Notes: generated by a model not told the origin, from the letters alone. A stretch of 31,175 nt of DNA from Methanobacteriota archaeon (GCA_023399215.1 JAEWQJ010000044.1:1-31175), one strand, 5' to 3'; positions 15,980 through 24,530 are shown, counted from the first letter of the stretch. Made by a program: numbers and translations.

Positions 15980-18076
15980 TCAGTTCCTGCATCCAAAAAG
16001 GTTCTTAGCCTGCACGGAAGCGGGTGAAACCTCAGGAATATCGAAGCTGAGTTTTGTAATATTTCTCAATTTTTCGATAATTGAGTTTTTTTTCGGACCT
16101 ACAAGGCTGTGTTCCATTACTTCCGCAATAGAGGAGACAGGAATAATCTGGATTTTTTCCTTGTACGCCTTTTCGATAAGGACATCTGCCTCGTTTGCTT
16201 TGGGGATAATTACTTTCTTAATGCCAGCCCGAGCTGCAGCCTCTATTTTATAGGTAACTCCACCTACAGGCAGGACATCTCCCCTGACTGAAAGGGAACC
16301 TGTCATTGCTACGGTCTGATCTACAGGAATCTTCTCAATGGCAGATATGACAGCTGTTGCGATGGAAACTGATGCACTGTCTCCTTCGACACCTTCGTAG
16401 GTTCCTACAAACTGTATATGGACATCATGTCTGGATATGTCCGTGCCTGTCATGTTCTTAATCACGGCAGAGACATTTAACACTGCTTCCTTCGCAATCG
16501 TCTTAAGCTTGCCTGTTGCTATAATACGCCCTTCGGCTCCGGAAAGTGCCGGGGTGACTTCGGATACTATGGGAAGTACAATTCCGGAATCTCCACCCAT
16601 GACTGCAAGCCCGTTGACCCTGCCCACAGCAGACCCTCTTCTAAGGAAGGATTCGTAATCTCTGCGGTTTTCTAGATAACTATCTGCAAGCTGCTGTTCA
16701 ATAGATCTTGCGATTCTTTTTGCTGCAAGTACGTGTTCAGCGGTTGTTAATGGAGCGCCTTCGGAATGGGCAATGTCTCCTGCCACGCGTACAAGTCCAC
16801 CAAGGTCACGAAGCTTCAGGGTAAGGTGCCCTTTCCTGCCTGCCCGCCTTCTGGCTTCCCGAATTACTTCTTCCACTGCACCTTCATCAAAGTGAGGAAT
16901 ATGCCCGTCACGAACGACTTCCTGGGCAACGAAACGAACCATTTTCTTCCGGTTCTCAGGAGTATCTTCCATAGAATCCTGCATGTAAACTTCGTAGCCG
17001 TAACCTTTTATTCTTGACCTGAGCGCAGGGTGCATCTTCTGCACGGCGTCGAGGTTTCCTGCAGATACCATAATAAAATCACAGGGTACAGGCTCGGTCT
17101 TAACAAGAGCTCCTGAACTTCTCTCAGACTGCCCTGTAATTGGGTATTCCTTTTCCTGAAGTGCAGTCAAGAGACTCTGCTGGGATTCCAGTCTAAGAGT
17201 GTTGATTTCGTCAATAAAGAGCACACCTTTGTGGGCCTTGTGGATATCTCCAGCCTCTACTCTGTCGTGAGCAGGAGTTTCAAGCCCGCCGGACTGGAAT
17301 GGGTCGTGCCTTACATCTCCAAGCAGAGCTCCTGCGTGAGCTCCGGTTGCATCAATATAAGGTGCATGCTCTTTGTCATAATTTGAAACCGCCAGTTTTG
17401 GTATCATCATTTCTTCTTTAGGCAAGAACTGGCGAGTTAGCATGAGAATCATAATGCCTGCAATAATGCCCCAGAGTAATTGACCAACAAAATAAGAGTA
17501 GATGATAATGCCCACAACAAAAAGCATCATGAGCATATTTCTGGCCTGAGCTTTTTTTCTGGCTTCCATCTTGTGAGCCATGACGATTTCTCTGCCCTTT
17601 CCGGCGGGAACCTCCCTGATTTTAGGATTGTTAAGGTCTTCCATGTTAGGATACACAAGGATATCCTTAAGCTCTTCTTTAGGCAGAAGTTCTGCCATTG
17701 CTTTTGCAAGCAGAGATTTCCCTGTTCCTGGGGTCCCTATCATCATGATATGCCGTCTCTGACCGGCCGCTTTTTTTACGACTTCGACGGCATGTTCCTG
17801 ACCCAGCACCTGGTCGATAAGAAGTTTGGGTACATCTATATTAGAAGTATTGTCAAATGAAAAGCCGATGTCAACGTCTTCATACGTATCCTGATCTGAC
17901 TCAGACTCGGCCTTAACTTGATTGGATTCAGGCCCGGTCATACCCTCACCGGCTTCCTCCTTCTTCTGATCGGCCGCAGACGTGTCTACGTTCTGAACGG
18001 GCTCGCCTATATTTTCAGCGGGTTCGTCTATCTTCCCCGAAGACTCGCCTATGTTCTGATTATTATTATACACCAT
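15980..18076 (-). CDS. lonB: Archaeal membrane-anchored Lon protease (LonB)
   Basis: This ATP-dependent serine protease of the archaeal LonB type has 698 residues from the ATG at 18076. An acidic N-terminal tail (1-70) leads to the AAA+ module with Walker A GTPGTGKS (114-121). Two transmembrane helices are inserted at about 181-214 (MLMMLFVVGIII, then GQLLWGIIAG). Walker B is GVLFIDE (284-290). The C-terminal S16 domain has the Ser567/Lys610 dyad (EGDSASVS and GGVTYKIE). The internal membrane hairpin is what separates LonB from bacterial LonA. A GTGAG site lies 7 bases before this ATG; the frame runs on to a TTG at 18106, which is less likely. It is the first gene of the operon with tldD and pmbA. 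Confidence 0.97.
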   Translation of the reverse strand: MVYNNNQNIGESSGKIDEPAENIGEPVQNVDTSAADQKKEEAGEGMTGPESNQVKAESESDQDTYEDVDIGFSFDNTSNIDVPKLLIDQVLGQEHAVEVVKKAAGQRRHIMMIGTPGTGKSLLAKAMAELLPKEELKDILVYPNMEDLNNPKIREVPAGKGREIVMAHKMEARKKAQARNMLMMLFVVGIIIYSYFVGQLLWGIIAGIMILMLTRQFLPKEEMMIPKLAVSNYDKEHAPYIDATGAHAGALLGDVRHDPFQSGGLETPAHDRVEAGDIHKAHKGVLFIDEINTLRLESQQSLLTALQEKEYPITGQSERSSGALVKTEPVPCDFIMVSAGNLDAVQKMHPALRSRIKGYGYEVYMQDSMEDTPENRKKMVRFVAQEVVRDGHIPHFDEGAVEEVIREARRRAGRKGHLTLKLRDLGGLVRVAGDIAHSEGAPLTTAEHVLAAKRIARSIEQQLADSYLENRRDYESFLRRGSAVGRVNGLAVMGGDSGIVLPIVSEVTPALSGAEGRIIATGKLKTIAKEAVLNVSAVIKNMTGTDISRHDVHIQFVGTYEGVEGDSASVSIATAVISAIEKIPVDQTVAMTGSLSVRGDVLPVGGVTYKIEAAARAGIKKVIIPKANEADVLIEKAYKEKIQIIPVSSIAEVMEHSLVGPKKNSIIEKLRNITKLSFDIPEVSPASVQAKNLFGCRN

Positions 18077-18121
18077 GGTTAGCTCACATATTCGAACGTT
18101 ATTCAATAGACGTTACTGATC

Positions 18122-18132
18122 AATATATATAC
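18122..18132 (-). promoter_or_regulatory. TATA box of the lonB operon
   Basis: GTATATATATT on the minus strand, about 50 bases before the lonB ATG. A start site near 18101 would give a leader of about 25 bases holding the GTGAG site. Confidence 0.6.
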
Positions 18133-18489
18133 TTGACGTTATCGAAAAAATAATATTTTTAGTGATAAAATGATTGGTAAAAAGAGGATGCCACAATAAC
18201 GAATGCTTCCAGTTACTGTGACCCCACCCATATTCCTGCTAATTATATTAACTTGCTGTATATATAATTAACCTGCCAGTGTATATATCATTTATAGAAA
18301 TATTTTGTTATATATAATCTAGATATACTTTTTGTTGTTATACCGTTTACTAAATTTGTCTATTTGACTCTAATTTATAATAGAAAGTTAATTTTCAAAT
18401 CATTTAGATAATTTCAACTCTTTTATGCTATCTCCCCTATATATACATTGAGCATTATTCGCTAATTTAGACCAGAGTTATTTAGGAGC

Positions 18490-18790
18490 TGATTCAGATC
18501 AGTTTAGATCAGTTCAGATTGGTTCAGATCAATTCCGACCGTTTAAGGCCAGTACAGACAAGCCCAGATCAATTCCAACTGTTTCAGGTCAGTTCATACC
18601 AGTTCAAACCAGTTCAAACCAGTTTGACCAGTTTAGAGATTCTTATCAGCGTTATCAGCTTAAATTAATTAACCCAGTTTAGAGATTCCTATCAGCTTAA
18701 ATTAATTAACCCAGTTTGGAGGTTCATATAAGTTCAAACCGTTAGACCAATTCCGACCGTTTAGGGTCGGTTCATACCAGTTCAGAGCTA
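18490..18790. repeat. Degenerate short-repeat region between lonB and TPR gene
   Basis: About 300 bases are built from imperfect 10-bp words (AGATCAGTTC, ACCAGTTCAA and relatives). It also holds two copies of a longer unit, TTTAGAGATTCYTATCAGC running on into CTTAAATTAATTAAC (about 18626-18672 and 18672-18710). The whole 18107-18890 interval has no gene. A TTATTTAAA stretch near 18858 could be the TATA box of the following gene. Confidence 0.75.
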
Positions 18791-18890
18791 ACTGAGAGGT
18801 AATTAAGATCTAACTTTAAGCCATATCCTGCCGGCTGTCCATAAATCGAGATCGACAGTTATTTAAAAAAACAAGAGGCATTTTTCTCTT

Positions 18891-19847
18891 ATGTCCAGAA
18901 GCAAGGTAAGAAATCTTCTCCTTCTGAAGCAAATTCACAGCGCAGTAACCCATATCAAAAAAGGTAAGCTGGATAAAGCTCTTGAAACCTTAAACAAAGC
19001 CGAAGACTCAGCAAGAAAAGCGAAAGCCACTGACGCAGTATATTATATTCTTTTTATGCGCGGGGGCATCTATTATACTGAGTCAAAATATGATGAAGCT
19101 CTCGAAACCTACGAAAAGGCGATTGATGCAGGTTCAGAACTCCTTAAAGCTAATCCTGAAAATCACGATTACCAGCACTATATGGGCACAACCCTGAGTA
19201 ATACCGGGAACCTGCTAAAAAGTAAAGGTGAAAAGCTGCAAGCTATCGAATATTATACTCGGGCCCGGGAGATATATACAAACCTCCTGACAAAAGAACC
19301 TGAAAACGCAGTCTTCCGATCTGCTGCCGGCGAGAACCTGAACAATTATGCAGCTCTCCTTACGGACATGGGTTCTTTTGAGGAAGCAGGCGAAATTCTC
19401 AGTCAGGTGATTGAGCTTTATGAAAAGCTGCTCGAAGAAAAGCCCGACAATCCTGGCTATCAGGCCGAACTCGCAGTTGCGCTCAGCCAGCTCGGAAACT
19501 GCCTTATCCAGCAGGGCCCGCAAAAATCTGATACGGCAAAACAGAGCCTTGAAAAAGCCCTGACCATGCAGGAAAACATTCTCACTCAGCAGCCAGAAGA
19601 TAGGAATATTAAAGAAGCAATCGCTTTAACCCGGGAAAGGCTTGAAAAACTGGAAACTCTGGAACGGGAAAAGCCAGAAAATCTGGAAAAACTGGAAGAA
19701 CAGGAAACCTTGGATAACTCGGAAAACCTGGAACGGGAAAAACTGGAAGAACAGGAAAAGCAGGAAAACAAGGACGAACAGGAAAATCTAGAAATTCTGG
19801 AAACTCTGGAGAATCCGGAAAATTCGGAAAATCTGAAAAAGCTTTAA
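18891..19847 (+). CDS. Tetratricopeptide-repeat protein with charged coiled-coil tail
   Basis: The 318-residue protein is helical throughout. Residues 10-240 hold about five TPR-like units, for example the pairs KLDKALETLNKAE, KYDEALETYEKAI and KLQAIEYYTRAREIY, so it is probably a scaffold for protein contacts. Residues about 245-318 form a low-complexity E/K/L/N tail with repeated LEKLEEQE and LEREKLEEQE words, likely a coiled coil. There is no signal peptide or membrane segment. An AGAGG site lies about 10 bases before the ATG. Its N-terminal part resembles that of the TPR-nitrilase protein starting at 20739, so the two are paralogues. Function is unknown. Confidence 0.85.
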   Translation: MSRSKVRNLLLLKQIHSAVTHIKKGKLDKALETLNKAEDSARKAKATDAVYYILFMRGGIYYTESKYDEALETYEKAIDAGSELLKANPENHDYQHYMGTTLSNTGNLLKSKGEKLQAIEYYTRAREIYTNLLTKEPENAVFRSAAGENLNNYAALLTDMGSFEEAGEILSQVIELYEKLLEEKPDNPGYQAELAVALSQLGNCLIQQGPQKSDTAKQSLEKALTMQENILTQQPEDRNIKEAIALTRERLEKLETLEREKPENLEKLEEQETLDNSENLEREKLEEQEKQENKDEQENLEILETLENPENSENLKKL

Positions 19848-19959
19848 AAGTTTTAATCTCAAATTCGCCGGCAGCATCATAGAGAGCTGAGTCATAGAGG
19901 GTAGCGTCATAGAGCCTGTAATCTCTTAAAGCTTACAACAGTCTGAACACTTTAACTTT

Positions 19960-20298
19960 TTACAGGCTGTCCTTTGAAAACAGCAGCATATGCACATAAA
20001 GCAAAATTAGCAGGCCTGCAACGATCCCTGATAGGAACTGAAAAGTAAAGTACGAGTAAACAATCAGTCCAAGCACGAAGAGAGTAATAAGAATGTTTGC
20101 AAGCCGAACTCTCTTCCTCATCTGAGGATCTTGCGGAGTTCCGGCTTCTTTTTCATCCAGGGAACACTCCCTGAAGTAACTCCTTTCCCTTTTCATGAGG
20201 AAATAAAGCCTCAGAATGAGAACATCAATAACTATGCCCCAGAGAAGCTGTCCGATATAGAAGGTATAAAAGAGAATAGCTGCGAGAAATATACTCAC
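19960..20298 (-). CDS. Small membrane protein made of two LonB-like transmembrane hairpins
   Basis: This 112-residue protein has four predicted membrane helices in two hairpins joined by a charged loop (about 37-62). Both hairpins resemble the membrane insertion of LonB encoded 2 kb away. The second shares about 20 of 41 positions, including LFVxGxIxYSYF, GI-AG and IL. The first shares an identical GQLLWGI. RK-rich residues before the second hairpin also match LonB. The GTG start at 20298 lacks a clear ribosome site. The open frame runs on upstream with more LonB-like residues (FRKKEK) but no usual start codon, so the N terminus may be longer or truncated. It is convergent with the TPR gene before it. 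The role is unknown; association with LonB is an inference. Confidence 0.65.
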   Translation of the reverse strand: MSIFLAAILFYTFYIGQLLWGIVIDVLILRLYFLMKRERSYFRECSLDEKEAGTPQDPQMRKRVRLANILITLFVLGLIVYSYFTFQFLSGIVAGLLILLYVHMLLFSKDSL

Positions 20299-20738
20299 AA
20301 GCAGGTGGTATATTTTTTCTTTTTTTCTAAACTCAGGAATCTCGATTCTACCCTTCCCCCGAATCTCGATCTTATTTTTATTTCATTTATCTGTTCACAT
20401 TATTTATCTTTTCCCAAGCGCTCTCTTTAGAAATCAATAAACATCAAATTATTAGAGACGTGGGTTAAAGAGATTCCTGATACCTGAATAAAAAGGCCCT
20501 GAGTGCAAAAAACTAAAAGAACTCCTTTTTAAGTGGAAATAAATCAAGCTGTTTAAAATCTAATTCATAGCAGCTGTAGTCAGCTGTCTGAGGTTGAATA
20601 TGTTCACGCGCCCACTGCGCGGCTTTTCCGAGTATGCAAAGAAAGAAAAGCAAATAATCTCTCATTTGTGCACTTTTTGTCATTATTTCATCGTAAAAAA
20701 ACACAATGTTTAAGCCATCGTGAATTTATTCTTTTACT
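20299..20738. other. Intergenic region between membrane protein and TPR-nitrilase gene
   Basis: No well-supported gene. A 63-codon minus-strand frame (20513-20704) starts at GTG, has no ribosome site and resembles no known family. The last 40 bases before 20739 form the leader of the TPR gene, without an obvious SD motif. Confidence 0.4.
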
Positions 20739-21611
20739 ATGTCAGAAAGTTTGAGAGATTCCGCAGTAAACCACTTAAAAGAAGCTTTAGAGCTAATGCA
20801 AAAAAATCAAAATGAGGTAGCCTTAAAAGCACTTGAAAAAGCCGAAGAAGCCGCAGACCAGGCTGAAGAATATGATATTTTTCTCTATATTCAGGCTTTA
20901 AAAGGACATCTAATGCAGGCAATAGGAGCATATGAAGAAGCTCTGAATATCCATTCCCTTGTTTTAAAAGCTGCTGAAGAACTTCTCTCAAAAGATCCTG
21001 ATAACGAGCTTTACCAGTCAATCCTTCAGATGATCCTTGACGAAATTATGACTCTTGGAAATCTTTTCTATAATATGGGACGTTTTCTTCAAGCAAAAAA
21101 TTGCTATGAGTCACATCTTCTAATCTCTCAGAAAATCCTCGGAACCGACCCCGAGAATGTATCCTACCAATCAAATGTAGCAATGACACTCAACAATTTA
21201 GGAAACTTGCTTTGGAATATGGGGCGCATTGAAGAGGCGAAACAAAGGTACGAAAACGCACTCGAAATCTATGAAACCCTCCTCGGAACCGACCCCGAGA
21301 ACGTATCTTACCAATCAGATGTAGCAATGACACTCAACAATTTAGGTGCCTTGCTTAAAAATATGGGGCGTATTGAAGAGGCAAAACAAAGGTACGAAAA
21401 CGCACTCGAAATCTATGAAACCCTCCTCGGAACCGACCCCGAGAACGTATCTTACCAATCTTACGTAGGAACTACACTCAACAATTTAGGTGCCTTACTT
21501 TCTAATATGGGGCGCATTGAAGAGGCGAAACAAAGGTACGAAAATCACTCGAAATTTATGAAAATCTCCTTGATACTGACCCCGAAAACGTATCTTACCA
21601 ATCAGATGTAG
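20739..21611 (+). CDS. TPR-nitrilase protein, N-terminal part, cut by a frameshift
   Basis: The frame encodes 290 residues, of which about the first 268 belong to the real protein. Residues 1-130 are divergent TPR helices. From about residue 135 come near-identical 48-residue TPR units (NVSYQS.VAMTLNNLG, then GRIEEAKQRYENALEIYETLL). In the third such unit an A-run has four A instead of the five seen in the next copy (21541-21544). The frame then shifts to HSKFMKISLIL and stops at 21611. The correct frame resumes at once and leads into the nitrilase part, so the two pieces were one gene of about 1110 codons (20739-24070). Whether this is a pseudogene, a switchable site or a sequencing error cannot be told here. 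Confidence 0.8.
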   Translation: MSESLRDSAVNHLKEALELMQKNQNEVALKALEKAEEAADQAEEYDIFLYIQALKGHLMQAIGAYEEALNIHSLVLKAAEELLSKDPDNELYQSILQMILDEIMTLGNLFYNMGRFLQAKNCYESHLLISQKILGTDPENVSYQSNVAMTLNNLGNLLWNMGRIEEAKQRYENALEIYETLLGTDPENVSYQSDVAMTLNNLGALLKNMGRIEEAKQRYENALEIYETLLGTDPENVSYQSYVGTTLNNLGALLSNMGRIEEAKQRYENHSKFMKISLILTPKTYLTNQM

Positions 21612-21860
21612 GAACGACACTCAACAATTTAGGAAACTTGCTTTCTAATACGGGGCGCATTGAAGAAGCGAAACAAAGGTACGAAAAATCACTCAAAATG
21701 AGGCAAAATCTCCTCGATACTGACCCCGAAAACGTATCTTACCAATCAGATGTAGCAATGACACTCAACAATTTAGGTGCCTTGCTTTCTGATATGGGGT
21801 GCAGTGAAGAGGCAAAACAAAAGTACGAAAAAGCGCTCGAAATTTACACCGAACCTATGC
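21141..21860 (+). repeat. 144-bp in-frame tandem repeats within TPR gene
   Basis: About five units of 144 bp (48 codons). The equivalent GGAACC/GATAC positions fall at 21141, 21285, 21429, 21572 and 21716. The spacing is 144 except for one interval of 143, which marks the frameshift. The first three units are almost identical in DNA, which implies recent duplication or gene conversion. 48 residues is longer than the canonical 34-residue TPR and fits one TPR plus an extra helical segment. Confidence 0.93.
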
Positions 21861-24070
21861 AATACCTGACGATAGGTAGAAAGTCCCATTCGATAATGAA
21901 ACTTATTGAGCTAAATACAGAACAGGCAAAATCTGAAACCAATTCTCACCGCCGGATTAAGTATCTGGAAGAAGCTTACCAACTCTGCAAAAATAATCAG
22001 GAATTTTTTAGCATATATGGGCTGCAACATGAAAAGAAATTGGTCATGGAAGCCGGCCTTAGTGCTTATGTAGATTATGTTATAGAGGATATTAAAGAGG
22101 AAAAAGACTCGAAAAAAAGGGCAGAAGGATATGAAAAGGCGATTAAGGCAATTGAAAAGTTGGGGAAAATTGAGGATGACGAAGAAGTTGAAAAAATTGC
22201 TTCTTCTACTGTTTGTTATCTTGAAGGGCGGAAGCTTGTAAACGAGGCACTTGGATCTGAGCAACCAGATCTGGAGTTAATCAAGCAAGCTACAAATCAG
22301 TTCAAGGACGCGAAGGAAACTTACAAAAAGGCAAATGTTTGCTACTGCATTTATATTGGGCTGCTTAAAATCCTTGAAAATGTAGAGCTTTTTGAAGAAG
22401 AAAATGGCTCTAAAGCTAAAGAAATGATTAATCAAGTAATCGAAATCCTTCCCGAAAATATTGATCCGGGAATAAGAGCTTCATTTGAAGAAATTGCAAA
22501 AATATTTGATGAAAAGGATATCAAGAGCCGCAAAAAGCATCTTGAAGAGTTTGATGGAAAAATAAGAGCTATTGAGTATAAAGCACTTGAAAATTTGTTT
22601 GGGCATGTCCAAAAGAAGATTAAAGATTACATAGAGGAGCCCTTCAGCCCGAATGTGATATATGAAAACTGGAAGCTGAAGGTTATATTTGATGATCCCA
22701 CTAAAGTTAAAGGAAAACTGACTATCAAAGTGGGTAACAAAATTCTTATGAGCAGAAACCTGGTTCCCGAAGAAGCCAAAAACAACATGGTTGAAATAGA
22801 CTTCCTCAAGATCGGCTATTTCCCGCAGGACATGGATGAAATATATTTCACAACATCAGGACAGAAAAAACCAGTTACAAGGCCGATTGACTATTTTGAA
22901 AGTGTAGGACGAGATAACAAAACCAGAGTATTCCAATGTGACTGTTCAAATGATGTCTGCGTTGATAGGAATTTGAAAATTGCAGCTGTTCAATTGAAGT
23001 ATCATGCTTACGGTGAAAACTCTGTTGTTAAAATCACAGCTGATGATGCTTATCATCGTAAAGTTATGTCAATTCTGGATGCTGTGAAGAATGAAGCAGA
23101 TATTGTGGTTTTCCCCGAGTTTTCCATCCCTTTTGATTTACTCAAAAGAATACAGAAATTCGCTGACGAAAACGAAATTATTATCGTTGCAGGTAGTCAT
23201 TATGTGACCGAAGGACAGCTTGGTGAGTATGGAGAGTTATTCAGTCGGGAATTTGGAGAAGAAGACTTGAGGAAAAATATCTCTCCTGTTGTAATTCCCT
23301 CCTCAAAGATCGTGCACAATGAAAAACTGCTTGGCGCACGGGAAGAACGTGAACTCTATTTCAGTGAAGGGATGAAAGCTGGAAAAGTCAATCATATTTT
23401 TAAATTTCGGGATGATCTCCGCCTCGGCTTAATGATCTGTTATGAATACCTGAATTCCGATTTAAGGAATCGCCTGATTTCTGCTTGCGACGTGATTCTC
23501 GTACCTCAGACGAACCCAAAACCGGAAAGGTTCTATGAAACAGCAAAAGCTGACATAAATAATCCTCTTTGCTCTGGTAACAGAGCATTTATAATGGCAA
23601 ATGGAATCTTTACTCTCGAAGAAGACAAAAAAGTCCTTGGAGGTTCTACAGGGATTGCTTCAACACTTGACAAATACTCATATAAAAAGCAGGATGAAGG
23701 GATTATAAAACCAGTTGACCAAGTTATGGAACAATTTGTCTTGCTGGTTTCAATAAACACAGGTTTTAGTCCTTCAAGAGATACACAATCAGGGCAAGTC
23801 CCTTTAAAAACGAAAATTATTCACATATTCGAGGAAAATGAAATTCTCAGCAATTCAGAGAATGAAGGAAGAAGATTCATTCAACTGCTTGAGACGATAG
23901 AAAACTGTAGGGATAAGGGAAAATTAAAAGAAATTCTCACTGATGAGGGAAATAAAGCGACGATAAAGATATTCTCACCGCTCATGCACAAACATATTCA
24001 GGATTTAAAAGAGCTTACTTTCGAGGAAATGAAGAAAAAGTGCTGTTCAATCCTCATTCCTGCAAAATAA
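21638..24070 (+). CDS. TPR-nitrilase protein, C-terminal part with carbon-nitrogen hydrolase domain
   Basis: This is the continuation of the gene starting at 20739, in the shifted frame (open from the frameshift at 21541; the nominal TTG at 21638 is unlikely to be a real start). In order it shows two more TPR units (to about residue 75 of this part), a long helical region (about 80-335), a small beta-rich region (about 340-425), a cysteine cluster CDCSNDVC (434-441), and a nitrilase-superfamily domain (about 446-690). The Glu-Lys-Cys triad is complete: Glu494 (FPEFS, codon 23117), Lys563 (HNEKLL, codon 23324) and Cys601 (MICYEY, codon 23438). Nitrilases cleave amide or nitrile C-N bonds. The substrate is unknown. 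An intact active site suggests recent activity. Confidence 0.85.
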   Translation: MLSNTGRIEEAKQRYEKSLKMRQNLLDTDPENVSYQSDVAMTLNNLGALLSDMGCSEEAKQKYEKALEIYTEPMQYLTIGRKSHSIMKLIELNTEQAKSETNSHRRIKYLEEAYQLCKNNQEFFSIYGLQHEKKLVMEAGLSAYVDYVIEDIKEEKDSKKRAEGYEKAIKAIEKLGKIEDDEEVEKIASSTVCYLEGRKLVNEALGSEQPDLELIKQATNQFKDAKETYKKANVCYCIYIGLLKILENVELFEEENGSKAKEMINQVIEILPENIDPGIRASFEEIAKIFDEKDIKSRKKHLEEFDGKIRAIEYKALENLFGHVQKKIKDYIEEPFSPNVIYENWKLKVIFDDPTKVKGKLTIKVGNKILMSRNLVPEEAKNNMVEIDFLKIGYFPQDMDEIYFTTSGQKKPVTRPIDYFESVGRDNKTRVFQCDCSNDVCVDRNLKIAAVQLKYHAYGENSVVKITADDAYHRKVMSILDAVKNEADIVVFPEFSIPFDLLKRIQKFADENEIIIVAGSHYVTEGQLGEYGELFSREFGEEDLRKNISPVVIPSSKIVHNEKLLGAREERELYFSEGMKAGKVNHIFKFRDDLRLGLMICYEYLNSDLRNRLISACDVILVPQTNPKPERFYETAKADINNPLCSGNRAFIMANGIFTLEEDKKVLGGSTGIASTLDKYSYKKQDEGIIKPVDQVMEQFVLLVSINTGFSPSRDTQSGQVPLKTKIIHIFEENEILSNSENEGRRFIQLLETIENCRDKGKLKEILTDEGNKATIKIFSPLMHKHIQDLKELTFEEMKKKCCSILIPAK

Positions 24071-24317
24071 ATGAGTTTCATCATAAGGCAAGTTGAGATG
24101 GTAAAAATCACTTAAATGTCCACTTAAATGTCTGGAAATAGAAAAAAATTAAAACTACTTCTTCTTTTAGGATTTTATCTTGTACAGGCCGCTCTCCTTC
24201 GTCGAGCGTGAAAAGCTCCCGTAAAGACGCTACTGTCCAGTCCCGGATAATAAGCAATCAAAAAAACGAAAGGAAGGGGAAAAAGTAATTTCCACCAAAA
24301 AATTCTTTATTGGCTAA

Positions 24318-24530
24318 TTACGAAGTGAACAAATCGAAAATGTCTCCCAACATGCTGCTGTTGGTCTGGTAGAATTCGGTGTATTTGCAGCGCTTGCAGG
24401 TGACATGGGTGAATCTTTTGTTCTGGACATCGAAGATTTTGCTGAGAAAGCCGCCTGTGGTGCGGATCTCGCCGGTTTCGTAGCTGGTATTTCCGCATTT
24501 GGGGCAGATGAAATGAATATCTTTACTCAT
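24318..24530 (-). CDS. Small zinc-ribbon protein
   Basis: This 70-residue protein has two CxxC pairs, Cys9/Cys12 (CPKCGN) and Cys45/Cys48 (CKRCKY), separated by 32 residues. This is the shape of the predicted nucleic-acid-binding Zn-ribbon family (COG3478-like). The region between them (GEIRTTGGFLSKIFDVQNKRF) is typical of that group. The ATG at 24530 has AAGAGG 8 bases upstream. It is a stand-alone gene, convergent with the nitrilase gene. The 24071-24317 gap shows no further feature. Function is unknown beyond likely metal and nucleic-acid binding. Confidence 0.82.
   Translation of the reverse strand: MSKDIHFICPKCGNTSYETGEIRTTGGFLSKIFDVQNKRFTHVTCKRCKYTEFYQTNSSMLGDIFDLFTS

Noticed and set aside
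20513..20704. 63-codon minus-strand frame before the TPR-nitrilase gene
   Set aside because: GTG start without ribosome site, no family recognised; kept only as a note in the gap description.
24307..24498. Frame reading RNRRDPHHRRLSQQNL on the minus strand
   Set aside because: It is the zinc-ribbon gene read in a wrong frame.
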